Positions 1 through 12,226 of a stretch of DNA of 60,000 nt are shown one piece after another (positions within the stretch are counted from its first letter, which is position 1; each line of letters opens with the position of its first letter). The position numbers and the translations under genes were made by a program. Under the pieces are notes generated by a model. The model did not search any database, was not told the origin of the DNA, and saw only the letters and a program-made list of their open reading frames with translations. This DNA comes from Phoronis australis (Eukaryota; Phoronida; Phoronidae). Where the stretch lies: the NCBI GenBank assembly GCA_002633005.1, contig NMRA01000137.1:684001-744000 (forward strand), given 5' to 3'.

Positions 1-579
1 TAAAGGATTATTAGACCTTGCTTTGGCATAATACAAGTCTTTATCAGATGATTTATCTTCTCTGAGTAATTATTGGCTAAAGGTGAGGCAAGATCTGCTG
101 GCCCATGAATTTCAGTGCAATGGATCTTGTTCTCAGATGAGGAGTTTGGGTCGATGTCTGTTGTTCCACTCTTAAAGTGGCTACAAACCTTACGTTTTGT
201 CCAAGAATTGAACTTCTGACTCAGCGCTATAAAATGGATCTCATTGTGTTCTTTACTCATCTCTGATTAAATCAGAAATAAATTTTATGGTTGTGCAAAG
301 ATCTGACGTTTCTATGCCTTGAGATCGCGCTCGGCGCAAGAAATGACACGAGGAGGTTAGCCATTTTATTGAGGCTGATCTTGTACAATAGTGACTTGTC
401 AGTTCTTTTGAAGCCTTGAAATCACCTCTAATTTGGAGCTATTCGAAACCAATGTCATAATGGTAATTGGTCTTGATCAGAAGTTGTTTTTGTGACGGAA
501 GTCTGGTTTGTAGTCACCTCAGAGGAGTTAGAAGTTGCGCACTGCAACAATGTCCTGAAATGTGGCCATCTTTAACGCT

Positions 580-848
580 ATAAAATCTCACTTATTTCAG
601 ACAAATATTACCAAAATTGGTTGTTATTCATTTTTCAAAGGCCTTTAACACTGATGTGAGTGACCAGTTTCTCTGAACATTGTCCACTGGCACAGTTATG
701 GTGTAGAAGCTTACTTTGTGCTATTTATCTATAATGAAAAAAAATTGACAAATTTTAACTCGTCTGCCATATTGTGTCGTCTGCCATATTGTGTGGTCTG
801 CCATATTGTGTCGACTGCCATATTGTGTCCCAGATGTGAGTTGACGTA
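580..848 (+). mobile_element. GTAAAATCTCAC-type MITE copy with internal expansion
   Basis: Left end TAAAATCTCACTTATTTCAG, then CATTTTTCAAAGGCC and ATGAAAAAAA, then a GCCATATTGTGT segment expanded four times (762-829). The right end is decayed. Confidence 0.5.
762..829 (+). repeat. 4 x 17-bp tandem repeat (GTCTGCCATATTGTGTC)
   Basis: Four units of GTCTGCCATATTGTGTC with one or two changes per unit. The unit equals one internal stretch of the surrounding MITE family, which has it once elsewhere (38452, 24718 reversed). Confidence 0.9.
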
Positions 849-2807
849 AGGCAACTCCAAAAATGTCACTTGGTACGAAACCGGACAAATTTGGGGAAAA
901 GTGCATTCAAATTAAAGTTCAAGTTAATGTCATTCAGCTGCAGTAGTTGCTTATACTAAGCCTCGGGCTCCTGCAGTTATCTGATTTCTCTTGACTTTTT
1001 TGTAAACTTTGATGTTAGTGTTTAAAAAAATGGCAAAGTGATTTCTCTGCCTGCCTTGCTCCAGTGAACCACACACAATGTAAAGGTCACCCTCTCAAAT
1101 CAATAACACTTGATTAATCCTATTGTGGTGAGCGACCATTTAGCCTGGGTCGAGGGCACTTCAAGACTGATGGATTAAACCGGATTTCCAATAACTTATT
1201 AAAGTTCATAACGTTTGACTTCTGTAAGTCAACTGTGCTAAGCACCTCATTAAGCTGAAGAGGCGATAAGAAGTCCTGTATTTATTCTATGTTGTGACAA
1301 TATCTGAATACGCTGCCGTCGTTTCGTAGTTGCCTGTTACCGGCCGTGTACAAGAAAGAAATTTGAATTTCCTCAACTCCATCCTCTCTGCTTTGTTCGG
1401 ATGCCAAGAGCAAACTTGGTACCGACTGAGGGTCAACTAAAATGAGCAGGAATGTGGCACTGGGAGGTGTGTTGCTCTTATGCCACTGCCAATGCCTGTA
1501 TTACGATTTGTTACATCTTTTTAATAATTGTTATGGTCATAGTTAAATTTGGTAAGTTGTATGCAGTTTTGCCAATATGCTAATGCCTGGTTACACGTTT
1601 TCACTGCAAAAGGACCATAATAGAAGAAGAAAATGAAAATCGCATCGACCTGGTTTGTGACGAATTGCACAAATGAACCCCTGAACTCAAGAACAAACTT
1701 TATGCGTTGGCATTAATATGCTGGCTTTGTTCATCAGGACAGTTATTGCCACTGGGAGTTGGTGCACTCCACTTTTTACTGGGTGGTCCATTAAACCTGC
1801 CCTCTTCTAAGTGGTTTAAAATGAGTTATGTGCCCTCCCATGTTTGACTTGGCAACCAGATACTAATTTCTCCTGTGCTTTATTATGGGCCACATCAGTC
1901 ACAAATCTAAAACCTCTGTACTTGTGCCCAAATGAATTACGGATTACGCATTTGCTAGGTGGTGACCATGTAGCACCCAGTGGCATGGCCTTTCTATTTA
2001 AAAAAACTCAGATATATTTAGTCATGCTTGAGTCTTTCCAGGTGCCAGTAAAATTAACCTCTGTTGAATATATAAAATGCCTATGCCCTTTTCACCTTGT
2101 ATTAAGGAAAAACACACAAGCTTCATTTACTGACCAAAAACTTCATTATTGTTGTTCACAATAGAGGTTAGTGCCCTCTTTCATCCTGTCAGTTATTTTG
2201 TGTGTGTTTGGCTTTTGAAAATAAAATCAAAAACCAGTCCGCTACACTGATGACAATGTATCTTTCCAAGTAATTGGGCACTTAAAAAATTTCTATGTTC
2301 TTCCCTTTCACTTTTTAAGCACATACGGCCGATCAATTGTATAATTTGTTTTCCAGTTTACAACACTGACACTGAAAATAAGTTAAATATGTGGATTGTT
2401 ATTAACTGAGACCTGAAAAATATTGCACCCATTGACCTATGCTTGCAACTACTGAGTGCAGAATATTAGTATCCCTACCAGTGAGTTAATAACAAGAGTT
2501 GACCTATAATGATGTTAATTGACCGTTCATACGCTTTTTGTCATCCCTTTTATTGTGTTGAGTGCTGCGGGCTACTTGCATCTATCGCTAGGGCTTCCCG
2601 CTTGGAAGAAATAAAAGTTACCTGGTGAAGCCGGCAAAAGTGTTGTGTACGCATTGCCTGAAGCCCCCCAGCCTGTTTTTTCTCCGTTAGTTCGACATTC
2701 TGCTGTTGACATTTGTGAACTTGCTAGGTTGGAGACATGGAGTGACACCATATTGGAGGGTTTCTTGTGTATATAAGGTCTACATAAAAGGGTAATGGTC
2801 TTTTACA

Positions 2808-2880
2808 GGGGTCCCATGTTTTGAGAACTATTTTTTCCCGTTGAATAATGAATGGGCTTCAGACTGGTTCACTGTTCTAA
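2808..2880. mobile_element. Decayed GAGAACCAG palindromic element copy
   Basis: GGGGTCCCATGTTTTGAGAA followed by a TTGAATAATGAATGG centre; the right arm is lost. A second decayed copy probably lies at about 58040-58125 (AGCGGCTCCTAATTGTGACA, CAGGTTCTTG). Confidence 0.4.
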
Positions 2881-4248
2881 GAAACTGACATGATCAAACA
2901 GCATACAGATATTAACTTTGTGATAAAAATATCTGACACGGTTGGAAGCTGCTTCCACCTGGGCGAAGACTATGAAAACACCTGGTATAAAATAAAAGAA
3001 TTTTGGAACAATTCACCGTTTTTCCAGTCCATTAATTCCTGACTTGGCTTAAGTTCTTACAATACAAGGCTGAGGTCTATGGTACCAACCCACAGTGGTA
3101 TCAGTGCTACAAGCTTTATAAAGATGTAACAAGGTTGCAACTTCAGTCCTCTACTGACATTGTGAAGCTAACAGACACATTGAGCTGTGTTGTTCATTTC
3201 TGCATCAACTAAATACAGCAAGCCTGAGCTGTTTGTCTAAAGTCAATGTTTAGTTTGATAATTACACTCTGGTTGTTAATTAGTTTGCCCAATTATAGAC
3301 ATTTAATGCAGTGGCTCAGTGCAAACAGACAGGGTAGGTAAGGGGTGTGATCAATCATAAACTGTAATTAAGAGCCGTCTTAACAATGCTTGACACTAGC
3401 CTGGTGTTTAATCTCCAACTGAGCTTTTTGGCTTGAAAAGTCTATGCTCTGGCTCGTAAACATCGTAACTATGGTGACGGGAAAGATGAATCACTATTTT
3501 TCCAAGTGCAGATTCACAAAATTTGATATTTATTTGAATAGCTGGCGATGCTCCTTTCGAGTTTTGGCACCCGTGTAATAGCTAATTTCCTAATTACAGA
3601 AAGCTTATGACAAAATAGTAATGTAAGTTCAATGCTTTGCTTTGTGAAAGCTCACATGACGTACGACCGTGAATCATAATTTGTCAAACACAGATTCGCA
3701 GAAATTATTGTTTGTTTTATTACTATGGACATTGTTTTTTGTGTTACTATGGACACTGTTTTATGTTATAGCTCATGCAGAGTCCTGATTTCCCAATTGC
3801 AGAACAGTTGATAAAGCAGACCAGACTTTTTCTTAAAGCACCATTATTTTCCTATCCATTATATTTGATCAATTGAATTAATAGTTTAAGCTAATTTACT
3901 GGAATGCTTCATCATTGCACAGTTGACACCAAGTGGATACATTTACCTTGTGTTCAACATTCACAGTAACAGACTGTAACTTATTAGTACCAAATGCACT
4001 CTGTCTCTTGTGAGCTTGATAGTTTGGGCGACAGACTGATCACTTACATCAAAGACAATTACTGCATCAACCATGGCCATATGTGCTAGTATTTATCCAC
4101 AGGCAATGAAGGCCAACTCTTGACATAATTTTTCAACTGTCCTTACTTTTGTCTTGGCTGGTGGAATTGTGTAAGAATCTTGACTTTTTGGAATAATGCT
4201 TAAATTGAAATTAAATTAAATTATTAAGAATACTTTCACTAGCATTAC

Positions 4249-4278
4249 CACTACTACTACTACTACTACTGCTACTAC
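4249..4278. repeat. ACT trinucleotide microsatellite
   Basis: About ten ACT units with one GCT interruption. Confidence 0.9.
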
Positions 4279-5120
4279 GTACCACTAATAAAAATAGCTA
4301 CAGCAAAACAACGCATGTTGTCTTTTGACCACACTGGGACTCCACTTTTAACAGGTAAATAGCTATTATATTTTTTCTCATTGTTGATTGCCAAGCAGTG
4401 GAAATTTGAAGCATCAAGATAGGTATGGTAATTACTTTAGAAGTCAGTAGTGCGGTCCAACAATGATGGGGACTGATGGGTAGTGTTTGAGCTCTGTGGC
4501 GAATATGTCTCCCGCCACAGGACCCCTTTTCCAGACTGTTTATCCAAGTCATTCCAACCATTAAAGTGTAAATTTAAATTCTTAACAACACCTGAAACCC
4601 TATTATTATATAGCAGACATGTCTAATTGAAGATATTTTAACAAGCTCTAGGCTTGGCACACTTAATGAGCAGTTTAGACTTATGTGATTAACCAACCAG
4701 TAAGTAAAGTGTCCTGGTCTTATTAATATGTGGTGAAAGTGTGCATATGTCATTGCCATTTGTGCTTGAGGTTCAGAGCACAAGGGCACTAGACTGAACT
4801 AGAGCTATATTCTGTATTCTGACCAACTACTCAGCCAGGCTGTTATGATTATCCCCATCAGTACTCCTTGATTTCTAGCGAGATTTGACAGCAGCGCCAC
4901 CTACCGAATTTAAGCTTAAGCAACTGTCGTTTTATAATGGCTATTATTTCTCGCTAATGCACCCTTCTTTGGGGTTACAACTGCGCTATGGTTGCAACAT
5001 TTAAACCAGTTTTAAATTGTTCAGAAAACCAGTTAGTTGTATCAGCTTTGGCGTGAACAGGGTATTTGAGTTCATGCTTATTTTGACTATCAAAGTAAAG
5101 TTGGCTTAAAATCTATCGCT

Positions 5121-5537
5121 CCTAAGTTCCGTTTAGACATCATCTTTTGGCCCGGGGCAACTGACACGGAGCAAATTGACCCATGTCAAGCGGCCGTTTA
5201 CACACACAACTCACTAACCATGGCAAGACGGAAATTAAAGGCTGGAGAGACTGGATCGCACATGCACAGGTTTACAAATGACGAGAGCTGCAGAGACAAA
5301 GAACCCGTACGTAGGTCATTGCACAAGCACAGTAGAGATGATCCTTTCCGCCTTGCTCCAGTTTCGCGTTTAGACTTATAATTGACACGGCGCAAGATGT
5401 TCGGGCGCAAATTGCTCTACCTCACGGGGACAAAGATTTGTCACCGCTGTGTCAATTTGCTCTGAGTCAGTCCCTTTACACGCTGGAACAACTTGTTCCC
5501 TGTCAGCTGATCCGTGTCAACTTTGTAAGTGTAAACA
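5121..5537 (-). mobile_element. MITE-like element with CCTAAGTCCCG ends, copy 1
   Basis: About 420 bp, inverted relative to the copy at 55029-55459. Contains many short repeats of TGACACGG and CAAATTGAC in both directions near its ends. One end is well kept (CCTAAGTTCCGTTTAGACAT); the other (GTGTCAACTTTGTAAGTGTAA) is decayed. The two copies share an internal open frame (about 70 codons, SFVN-x-R/C-MCDPV), probably chance. Lies in a PDZRN intron. Confidence 0.65.
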
Positions 5538-5708
5538 GCACTCTAGTAAAACAGATGTGATGATTATACATTTGTTCAAGACCCGTAAGTGTGTATGTAA
5601 CTTTTGTTCACTGGTAAACTTGAGAACATGAGAGTACTGGTGATTTCTTGGAATACCTGTTTTGTGTTCTGATGGAGGTAAAGTGAACATGTTGAAGGGC
5701 ATTAGTCA

Positions 5709-5875
5709 CATATAAGGGTCTCCAATTTTGAGAACCAGTTTGGAGACAACTGGTTCTCAAAATACAAGACCTTTGAAAGTGACTATTACCAGTAAAAGTC
5801 AGTTATAGGGGTCTCAGATTTTGAGAACCAGTTTGTGGTCGTTATTCAGTAGATCAAATTGATTCTTAAAATGTA
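5709..5875. mobile_element. Two neighbouring copies of the GAGAACCAG palindromic element
   Basis: First (5709-5775): GGGTCTCCAATTTTGAGAAC with its mirror GGTTCTCAAAATACAAGACC. Second (5806-5875): GGGGTCTCAGATTTTGAGAA then a centre with CGTTATTCAGTAGATCAAA and a decayed right end. They end 15 bases before the PDZRN exon at 5890. Confidence 0.65.
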
Positions 5876-5889
5876 TTATCTACTTCCAG

Positions 5890-6051
5890 GAGGTGCTTCT
5901 TCACCGGAGCAACAGCGAGGTGAAGATAGGTTTAACATTGTGCTATGGCTCAGTTGATGAGACGAACACTGATATCTTTATTAAAGAAATTGAGCCCTAC
6001 AGTATCGCGGCGCAAGATGGACGTATCCGTGAAGGCGATCAAATACTACAG
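5890..6051 (+). CDS. PDZRN3: PDZRN exon: first two thirds of second PDZ domain
   Basis: Acceptor TTCCAG before 5890 and donor GTGTGT after 6051; 54 codons, phase 0 at both ends. It encodes [20 protein letters not shown] followed by the strand-helix part [32 protein letters not shown] is the carboxylate-binding loop, and [10 protein letters not shown] is the standard PDZ segment before the INGKDV strand supplied by the next exon. Confidence 0.93.
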
Positions 6052-9000
6052 GTGTGTTTAGAAGTTGGGTACTGTTAAATTGATAGAAGTTAAGTGTGTC
6101 CTTATGGGCATTGCCTATATCCAAGTTATCGCCCACCCCCACACCCGATTTTCCGTTATTCGTATCAGTGCATAAATTGACACAGAACAGCTATAAACTG
6201 CATGATTAGATTTTAAGGGACTTAAAAACAACTTTGCCTTAATAAAATCATACTTGTTTATCAGAAAGCACGATACTCGGTTAAATGGTGCTGTTTTTGC
6301 AAGTGCAGTATTTTTTGAACAGATGTTTATTTAATGCTGTTTTTATAGCCTGTAATTACTGGTAGGGTGATACCCTTGCCTGTGTTGTAAAAATTCACCT
6401 TTCAAGTTGTATCAGATGACCGGTCTAGATTACCGTTTATTGTTGAAAATGTGTGTGAGTTTACTACCTGTTGAAAACACACTCCACTGGTCATCACGCT
6501 GTGACGGGATGATTCGTATAATTTATTGGGGACAAGTGAACCGAGTTTGTGTAAATTGTTAATGTCATTTGGTGCGGATTGTCTGCACGCTGTATCACTT
6601 TGCCAAATTATAGTGGTGTACGTAGTTGGCGGAACAGCTGAACTGCATAAAAATCCCCGAGAAATTGTGGTATTTTCAATTACAACTGTTAACCAGTTCT
6701 CAGAATTTTTTACAATGTAACATGATTTTTTAACACATTCTTGAAATGTGTGTGGTCTTATGATACATGTATTCAAAAGTGAGTGAGGTGCAATTTAAAA
6801 CTGCTGGAAAGTGAAATTGCGTTCATAGTTCACTGAGTAGCTAAACTTCTCAACTGCTATAGCATGATTTTGTCTACAGCTCTTACTCATATTGTATGTA
6901 ATATTTTTTCAAATGAATTGAGCGTAGAGACTGGAATTGCCACATAAGTAGGCATTTCGTTCCTCTGATTGATGTATTGTTACTATATATTGTTTTAAGA
7001 TGAGCTTTCCACTTCGTTAGTGGAATCTTATCGAGAAGCAATTCAGTTTAATCAAGCTTACCCCCAAATGATGCTTTTTTGATGCATCATCAAATGTGTT
7101 CAAAATAACCAGAATTTTTAAGAGTTTTTTATTTCTAGTGGTGCACTAACAAAAAGCCCCCCCCTGTTGAATGGCGGTGAATCTTGATCGTTAATGAATT
7201 GTCAGCAACAAATGCATACAAATACATCTGGGATGGTAATTCATAAATTGATTTGTATTTAAATGATATCTTTTTCTTGTTGAAACTGTTTCTCTTCTAA
7301 ATTGGCGAAAACAATTGAGAGTGTCTTTAAAACATCTGCGTCACATTTTTATAATTGAGACATTTTCTCCTTGGTTAGTTTTAATCTGCTTTGGATTTAG
7401 TTGCATTATGTCCTAACCAGGGCAAAACTATGGCATAATCACGGCTTTGTTGAATCAAATCACTCTAAATAATGGGTAATTAAATTAAGTTCTTGCCCAG
7501 CCACTACTAACTGCAGGCTCACGCCATCTCTGGTTCGTGTTATGCCTTTGATCATGTATTGACTTTCACACACCATTAGGGCGAATGAAGCCCTCAGAAG
7601 GATTGATATTGTCAAAGACAAGCTACCAAATTACCCCCATCAATGACATGTTACAAGTTACTCAAGCAAGAAATTAACTTTTTTACAAATACTTGTGAAT
7701 CACGCCAATGCTCGACTGGTTTCATCTCGGCTTGCTTTGTAGAAAGCTAAACGCTACAATTTAGGTTTCATAACCTTTTGATGTTTTGTAATACAACACT
7801 GAAGTGTGATGAAAATGTCTTATCGCATGCGAGGAAATTGTTATTTTCAACACCTTTAGTAAGGTAACACAATCTCTGATTAAAGGTGAATTGGCTTAAC
7901 TGTGTTCTCACGAAATTGAATTGCTATTTTTCACCCAAACTAATTGAAAGTAACCAAAACATCAACATCGTTGCATGTCAATGCTGGTTATTGCCGTATT
8001 GAATTTCAGCCTGTCCATTGGATGTTATTAATTAAGTTTTGACTAAATCAGTTTTCAAATATGTAAAAATTTGTTGTAATTAATGGGTTTTTAGAATGGT
8101 TTTCAATGGGTGACTTGATATCTACGAGGTGGTGCTCAGAAATAAAGGTCCTTTTTCACATCTGAAAAGATTGGGAACAGAAAGCTGTTCACCAGTGTGA
8201 GAACATTCACGTGATACGAGACTCTCGTGATTTGCCTGAATGTCGGCATTTATGAGGGGGCTACTTGCTTCACTTGCAACACCTAGTGAATTTCGTGTCC
8301 CCACATGCTGGCGTGTGAAAGCACTGATCCGCCAAACATGCCGAAGTTTTGATTTGGTAGCTTGTTTGTCTTGTTGGTTTATGCGTAGCATTCGTATCCG
8401 AGTGCTGAGATATTACTGGTCTCCTTTCGTGTGAAAGAACTAGGACTCGTACTTGACCAAGAGTACTAAGACGATGTTCTCGTTGATTTGGTTTATGTAG
8501 TTTTAATGCAAATCAATTTTGTTGTAAAACGAGCAATACATCTCGTACTGTAATTTTTTATAATCACTGTAAAAAGTCAATGGACACTTTTTTGTGTTTA
8601 TTTTTATTTGTTTCTGTTGAAACACTCAGGGAGTACAGGTATGCTTCAAGCAGGTGTCAACTTTTTTTGTCTTCTTTGTCACTTTCTTGCTCAACATGGT
8701 GAATGCTGGATATTCTGTTTATCAGTACGCACTTCATAGTGCTTACACTGGCACAGCCATCTGTAGGCCCAGGATGGCATGAATAAGTCTTCTGTTGTCA
8801 ACATGGGTGCAGATTTCCTGGAAGTCTTGGCTACTTAGGCTTTGCTGAGTAATTTCCTGCTAAAACTTCTTTAGCTACTAGCAGGTGGTTGGGGTTTGGT
8901 GGTGTTGGCATCAATCCATCAAACAGAGTTCTCATTCTCAATGTCTTTTTCTGCAGTAGTGGTAGAGCAGGTGGTTTTATCACATCAGCATTGTGCCTTT

Positions 9001-12000
9001 GAAATGTGTCTTTTTTGAATGAATTCCTATCTTAATGTTTTTGAGACCAAGGGTCATTTGTAACTATGGGTAGTCAGTTCCAACCTGTAGCGTGGGAAAG
9101 ATTTGATTATGGTTTCTGAGTCCTCTCTCTCCCCTGTTTAGTTGGCAGGTGGAGACATCTGGTGAGTGAAGTTGTAATTGCCCATTGCTAAGTTTTTTAA
9201 TTACTTTTGTTTTACAGATCAATGGAAAAGATGTTCATAGCCGTGAAGAAGCCATCCAACAGTTTTCTGAGAACAGATCAGACATTTCGTTGCTTCTCGC
9301 CCGACCTCAGTTACAGGTAAGTTAAATAATCGGTCCTACTCTGAGAATCTTTCTCCAATTTATCCTGGATATAATGACTTGGATATAATGACTTGCATAT
9401 AATGACTTGTTTTCCTGGTATCATGTATTACGCTTTGTATCTGTTGCATGAAATAAAAATAAAATTACAAAAACTGACCCCCTCGTTAAATTCACACTAG
9501 AGGAAAGACAGTCTCACCGTGCTTTGTTGATTTTGATTTATCTGAACACTGATGTGGGTGACTTGTTCCCACACTACCACTGTTAATTTGCTCAGGCCAC
9601 CTGGGCTTACCTTAACAGTTTTCCAAACACCATGTACAGTTAATGATGATGGTGATGATATGTCGCAATAACGGGAATAACATGCCATGTTGTTCTTTCC
9701 TGGTTATCTAATCTAGGGACTTCCACTAGTGTTTAGTTTAGGAGACCACACTCAGTTGGCCAGTGGTTACAACCTCACAGGATTACATGTTAAATTCTTA
9801 TTAATGGTTATCCTTTGTGCTGTAATTACTATTTGGCACTGCCAAAATACTGTATGTGTTTATTAAGTGATAGTACAGATTGAATTCTACATTATCAGTG
9901 AGAGTAGATCGCAGTAGCAGAAAATGCCATGGTTACAGGTGCATCTAATACCGCCGAAGAAGACCACTAGCTTGTGGGGGGTCTCAATCTCCTCTCTTGG
10001 GAAGTCGAGTCACACGAATGAGCCATTCTTGAAATAAATACATTTTAGATACCAAAGTGGTCTTAAACATGCTCATACCAGTACCTAAATCCCCCAAACA
10101 AGACCCACTGAGGCAGCTCACGAATTCTCAATCTTGTGGTGGGCGGATCCCTGGGGCTTCTAATGTTGTTTGTAAGGTAACCTTGTTAAGAAAGTTAACA
10201 TCTTTGAGCTATGCACAAATAATGTGTTCATGAGAAAGTGTCTTGGTAATACCTCTTCCTTTTTTGTCCAGAGTCTTATGTCCACCTTAAGTTACTTTTA
10301 ATTTTTTGATCGAGTGTCTGTAGTACGACTTCGTTATTTGCTGATTTTTTTCCATTTTTGAAAAAACTTAAGTTCGCTGAATTTTTAACGTGCTTCTTGG
10401 TCCCCTCTAACTCTACAATACAAACGACTGAGCAAACAGTTTTAACATTTTTGTTGAGAAATTAATTTAAATAAAATTTAACGATTTCACCATATTGTGT
10501 TCTAAATTTGTTTAGCATATAGCCGCACCGGACGTTTTTGTGACTGAGTGGGCTTTGACTGAGTGGGCTTTGACTGAGTGGGCTTTGACTGAGTGGGCTC
10601 TTCAAATGTTGAAGCCTTGAAGGCTCCATCAAGCTCAACACAAAAAAGTTGGGTCGCTGGGGCCATGTGGAATTAATTACCTCTTGAATTATAGGGCTCG
10701 AGGTCTGCCAACAGATGTTCTTTACATATTTTTCAGTTTTTTAACTTATTTCTCTGGATAAACACATGGACTTTGATGTTCCCTGTTTCCGCGATTGCCT
10801 TCTAAATTCAGTACACGTGGAATAGATTGAGTAATCTTTGGTCCCGATAAACTAATTCTTCAGAGCTGGAGGTGGCAAGTGGTGACACAAAGAATTGTGG
10901 GTAACAGGTGCCTTGGTTATCACATAGCCATTACATGTGTTCGCAATTATGTGTAATAATCACTTATGTGTAATAACACATCACATTCATTTTTATGGTT
11001 TGCATTAGGTATTTTCTAAAGTCCCTAAACGATGGAAATAGACCTTCGCCGACCTGCTTATTGTAGTTATGTTGTTATCTCCTGTTGCACTGTACTTTGA
11101 TGTTATCATTAAACAAAGACAGAAACATAAGACTAGTAGGGGGGTTACTTATGTGGATCAGTTTTTCCACTAAATTGAACTCTATATAGGTGTTTCGTGT
11201 TTAATTTAATTTTTCGTGTTTTTTTAAAATTTTAATGTTAGTGTTACAACATCTCTGCAAAAGGGTTTATGAACAATCTATGAGAAGGTGACTTTTTGGT
11301 AGAACATCTTTATTTGCAAGTCCCTTTTAACAGTGATAACTCTTAAAAGTCGTGGATATTTGTTGAGCTGATTCTTTAAAAGGTGTTCTAATTTCACAAA
11401 GTCACCCCCCACAAAGTAGTTCAGTGCTCCCTGTAGCTGAGAGGATGAAACGTTATCTCGCTACTTCCTGTTCTATAAGGTTACTGTCCAATGGTATCAG
11501 TGATCATTATCCAGTAGGTGGAACATCTTAGATTCTGCTGGTAATTTGTCCCTAGAAGTAACAAGCTGTACCAGGCTGGCTGGTCAAACTGTGGCTTTCT
11601 CACCACTATGTCTTACACAGACTGCTAAAATTTGGATTGTTGTGGCACGGTGGCTCACCTCAGCCAGTTCTGGTCTTTTTGAAAGATATTAAAATTTTCG
11701 CCACAAAATGTTTGATGTGGTTAACCATGTCCTAAAAACAGACTTTGGATTCTTCTCGGATCTTCTCGGTCAGCTTTTGTGTACAGTATTACGCAAATTG
11801 ATATGGATGGATTTATGGCAGTAAAACTAATGTTGTTTCAGTGCATCTATCGCTGTGTAAGGTGTGACCACCTGAGTGTATTGCATGACTTTTTTAACAT
11901 CTGCTTCATCAATCAATAGCTGTTGGAATTTGTGGTAGTAAAACTGAATTTGATGGCTTTTGGAAAAGTAATCATTAAATGTTGATACTCAAATTTTGAA

Positions 12001-12195
12001 AGGCTAGGCTTTTAAAGGACACTAGTTGCCAAGACAACTTGTGCACGTCATTTGTTTGCATTGAAAAGAACCAGGTTACTTTATCCCTTTTTAAGAATAT
12101 AGTAGTGGAGAACATCATCAGCTTTGATTATTGCCTGGGTCAAAGTGATTGTAGTTTTGTTATGGTAACTCTTGTCATCATGTGCAACAAATAAG

Positions 12196-12226
<31 letters not shown>

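Larger units (their letters stand above)
1..5889. other. PDZRN intron with repeats, no exon seen
   Basis: Presumed intron upstream of the exon at 5890. It holds a MITE with an expanded internal 17-mer (580-848), an ACT trinucleotide run (4249-4278), a long terminal-repeat MITE (5121-5537) and two or three copies of the GAGAACCAG palindromic element. I saw no segment resembling the missing RING, zinc finger or first PDZ exons. Short open frames here show no family likeness. Confidence 0.6.
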
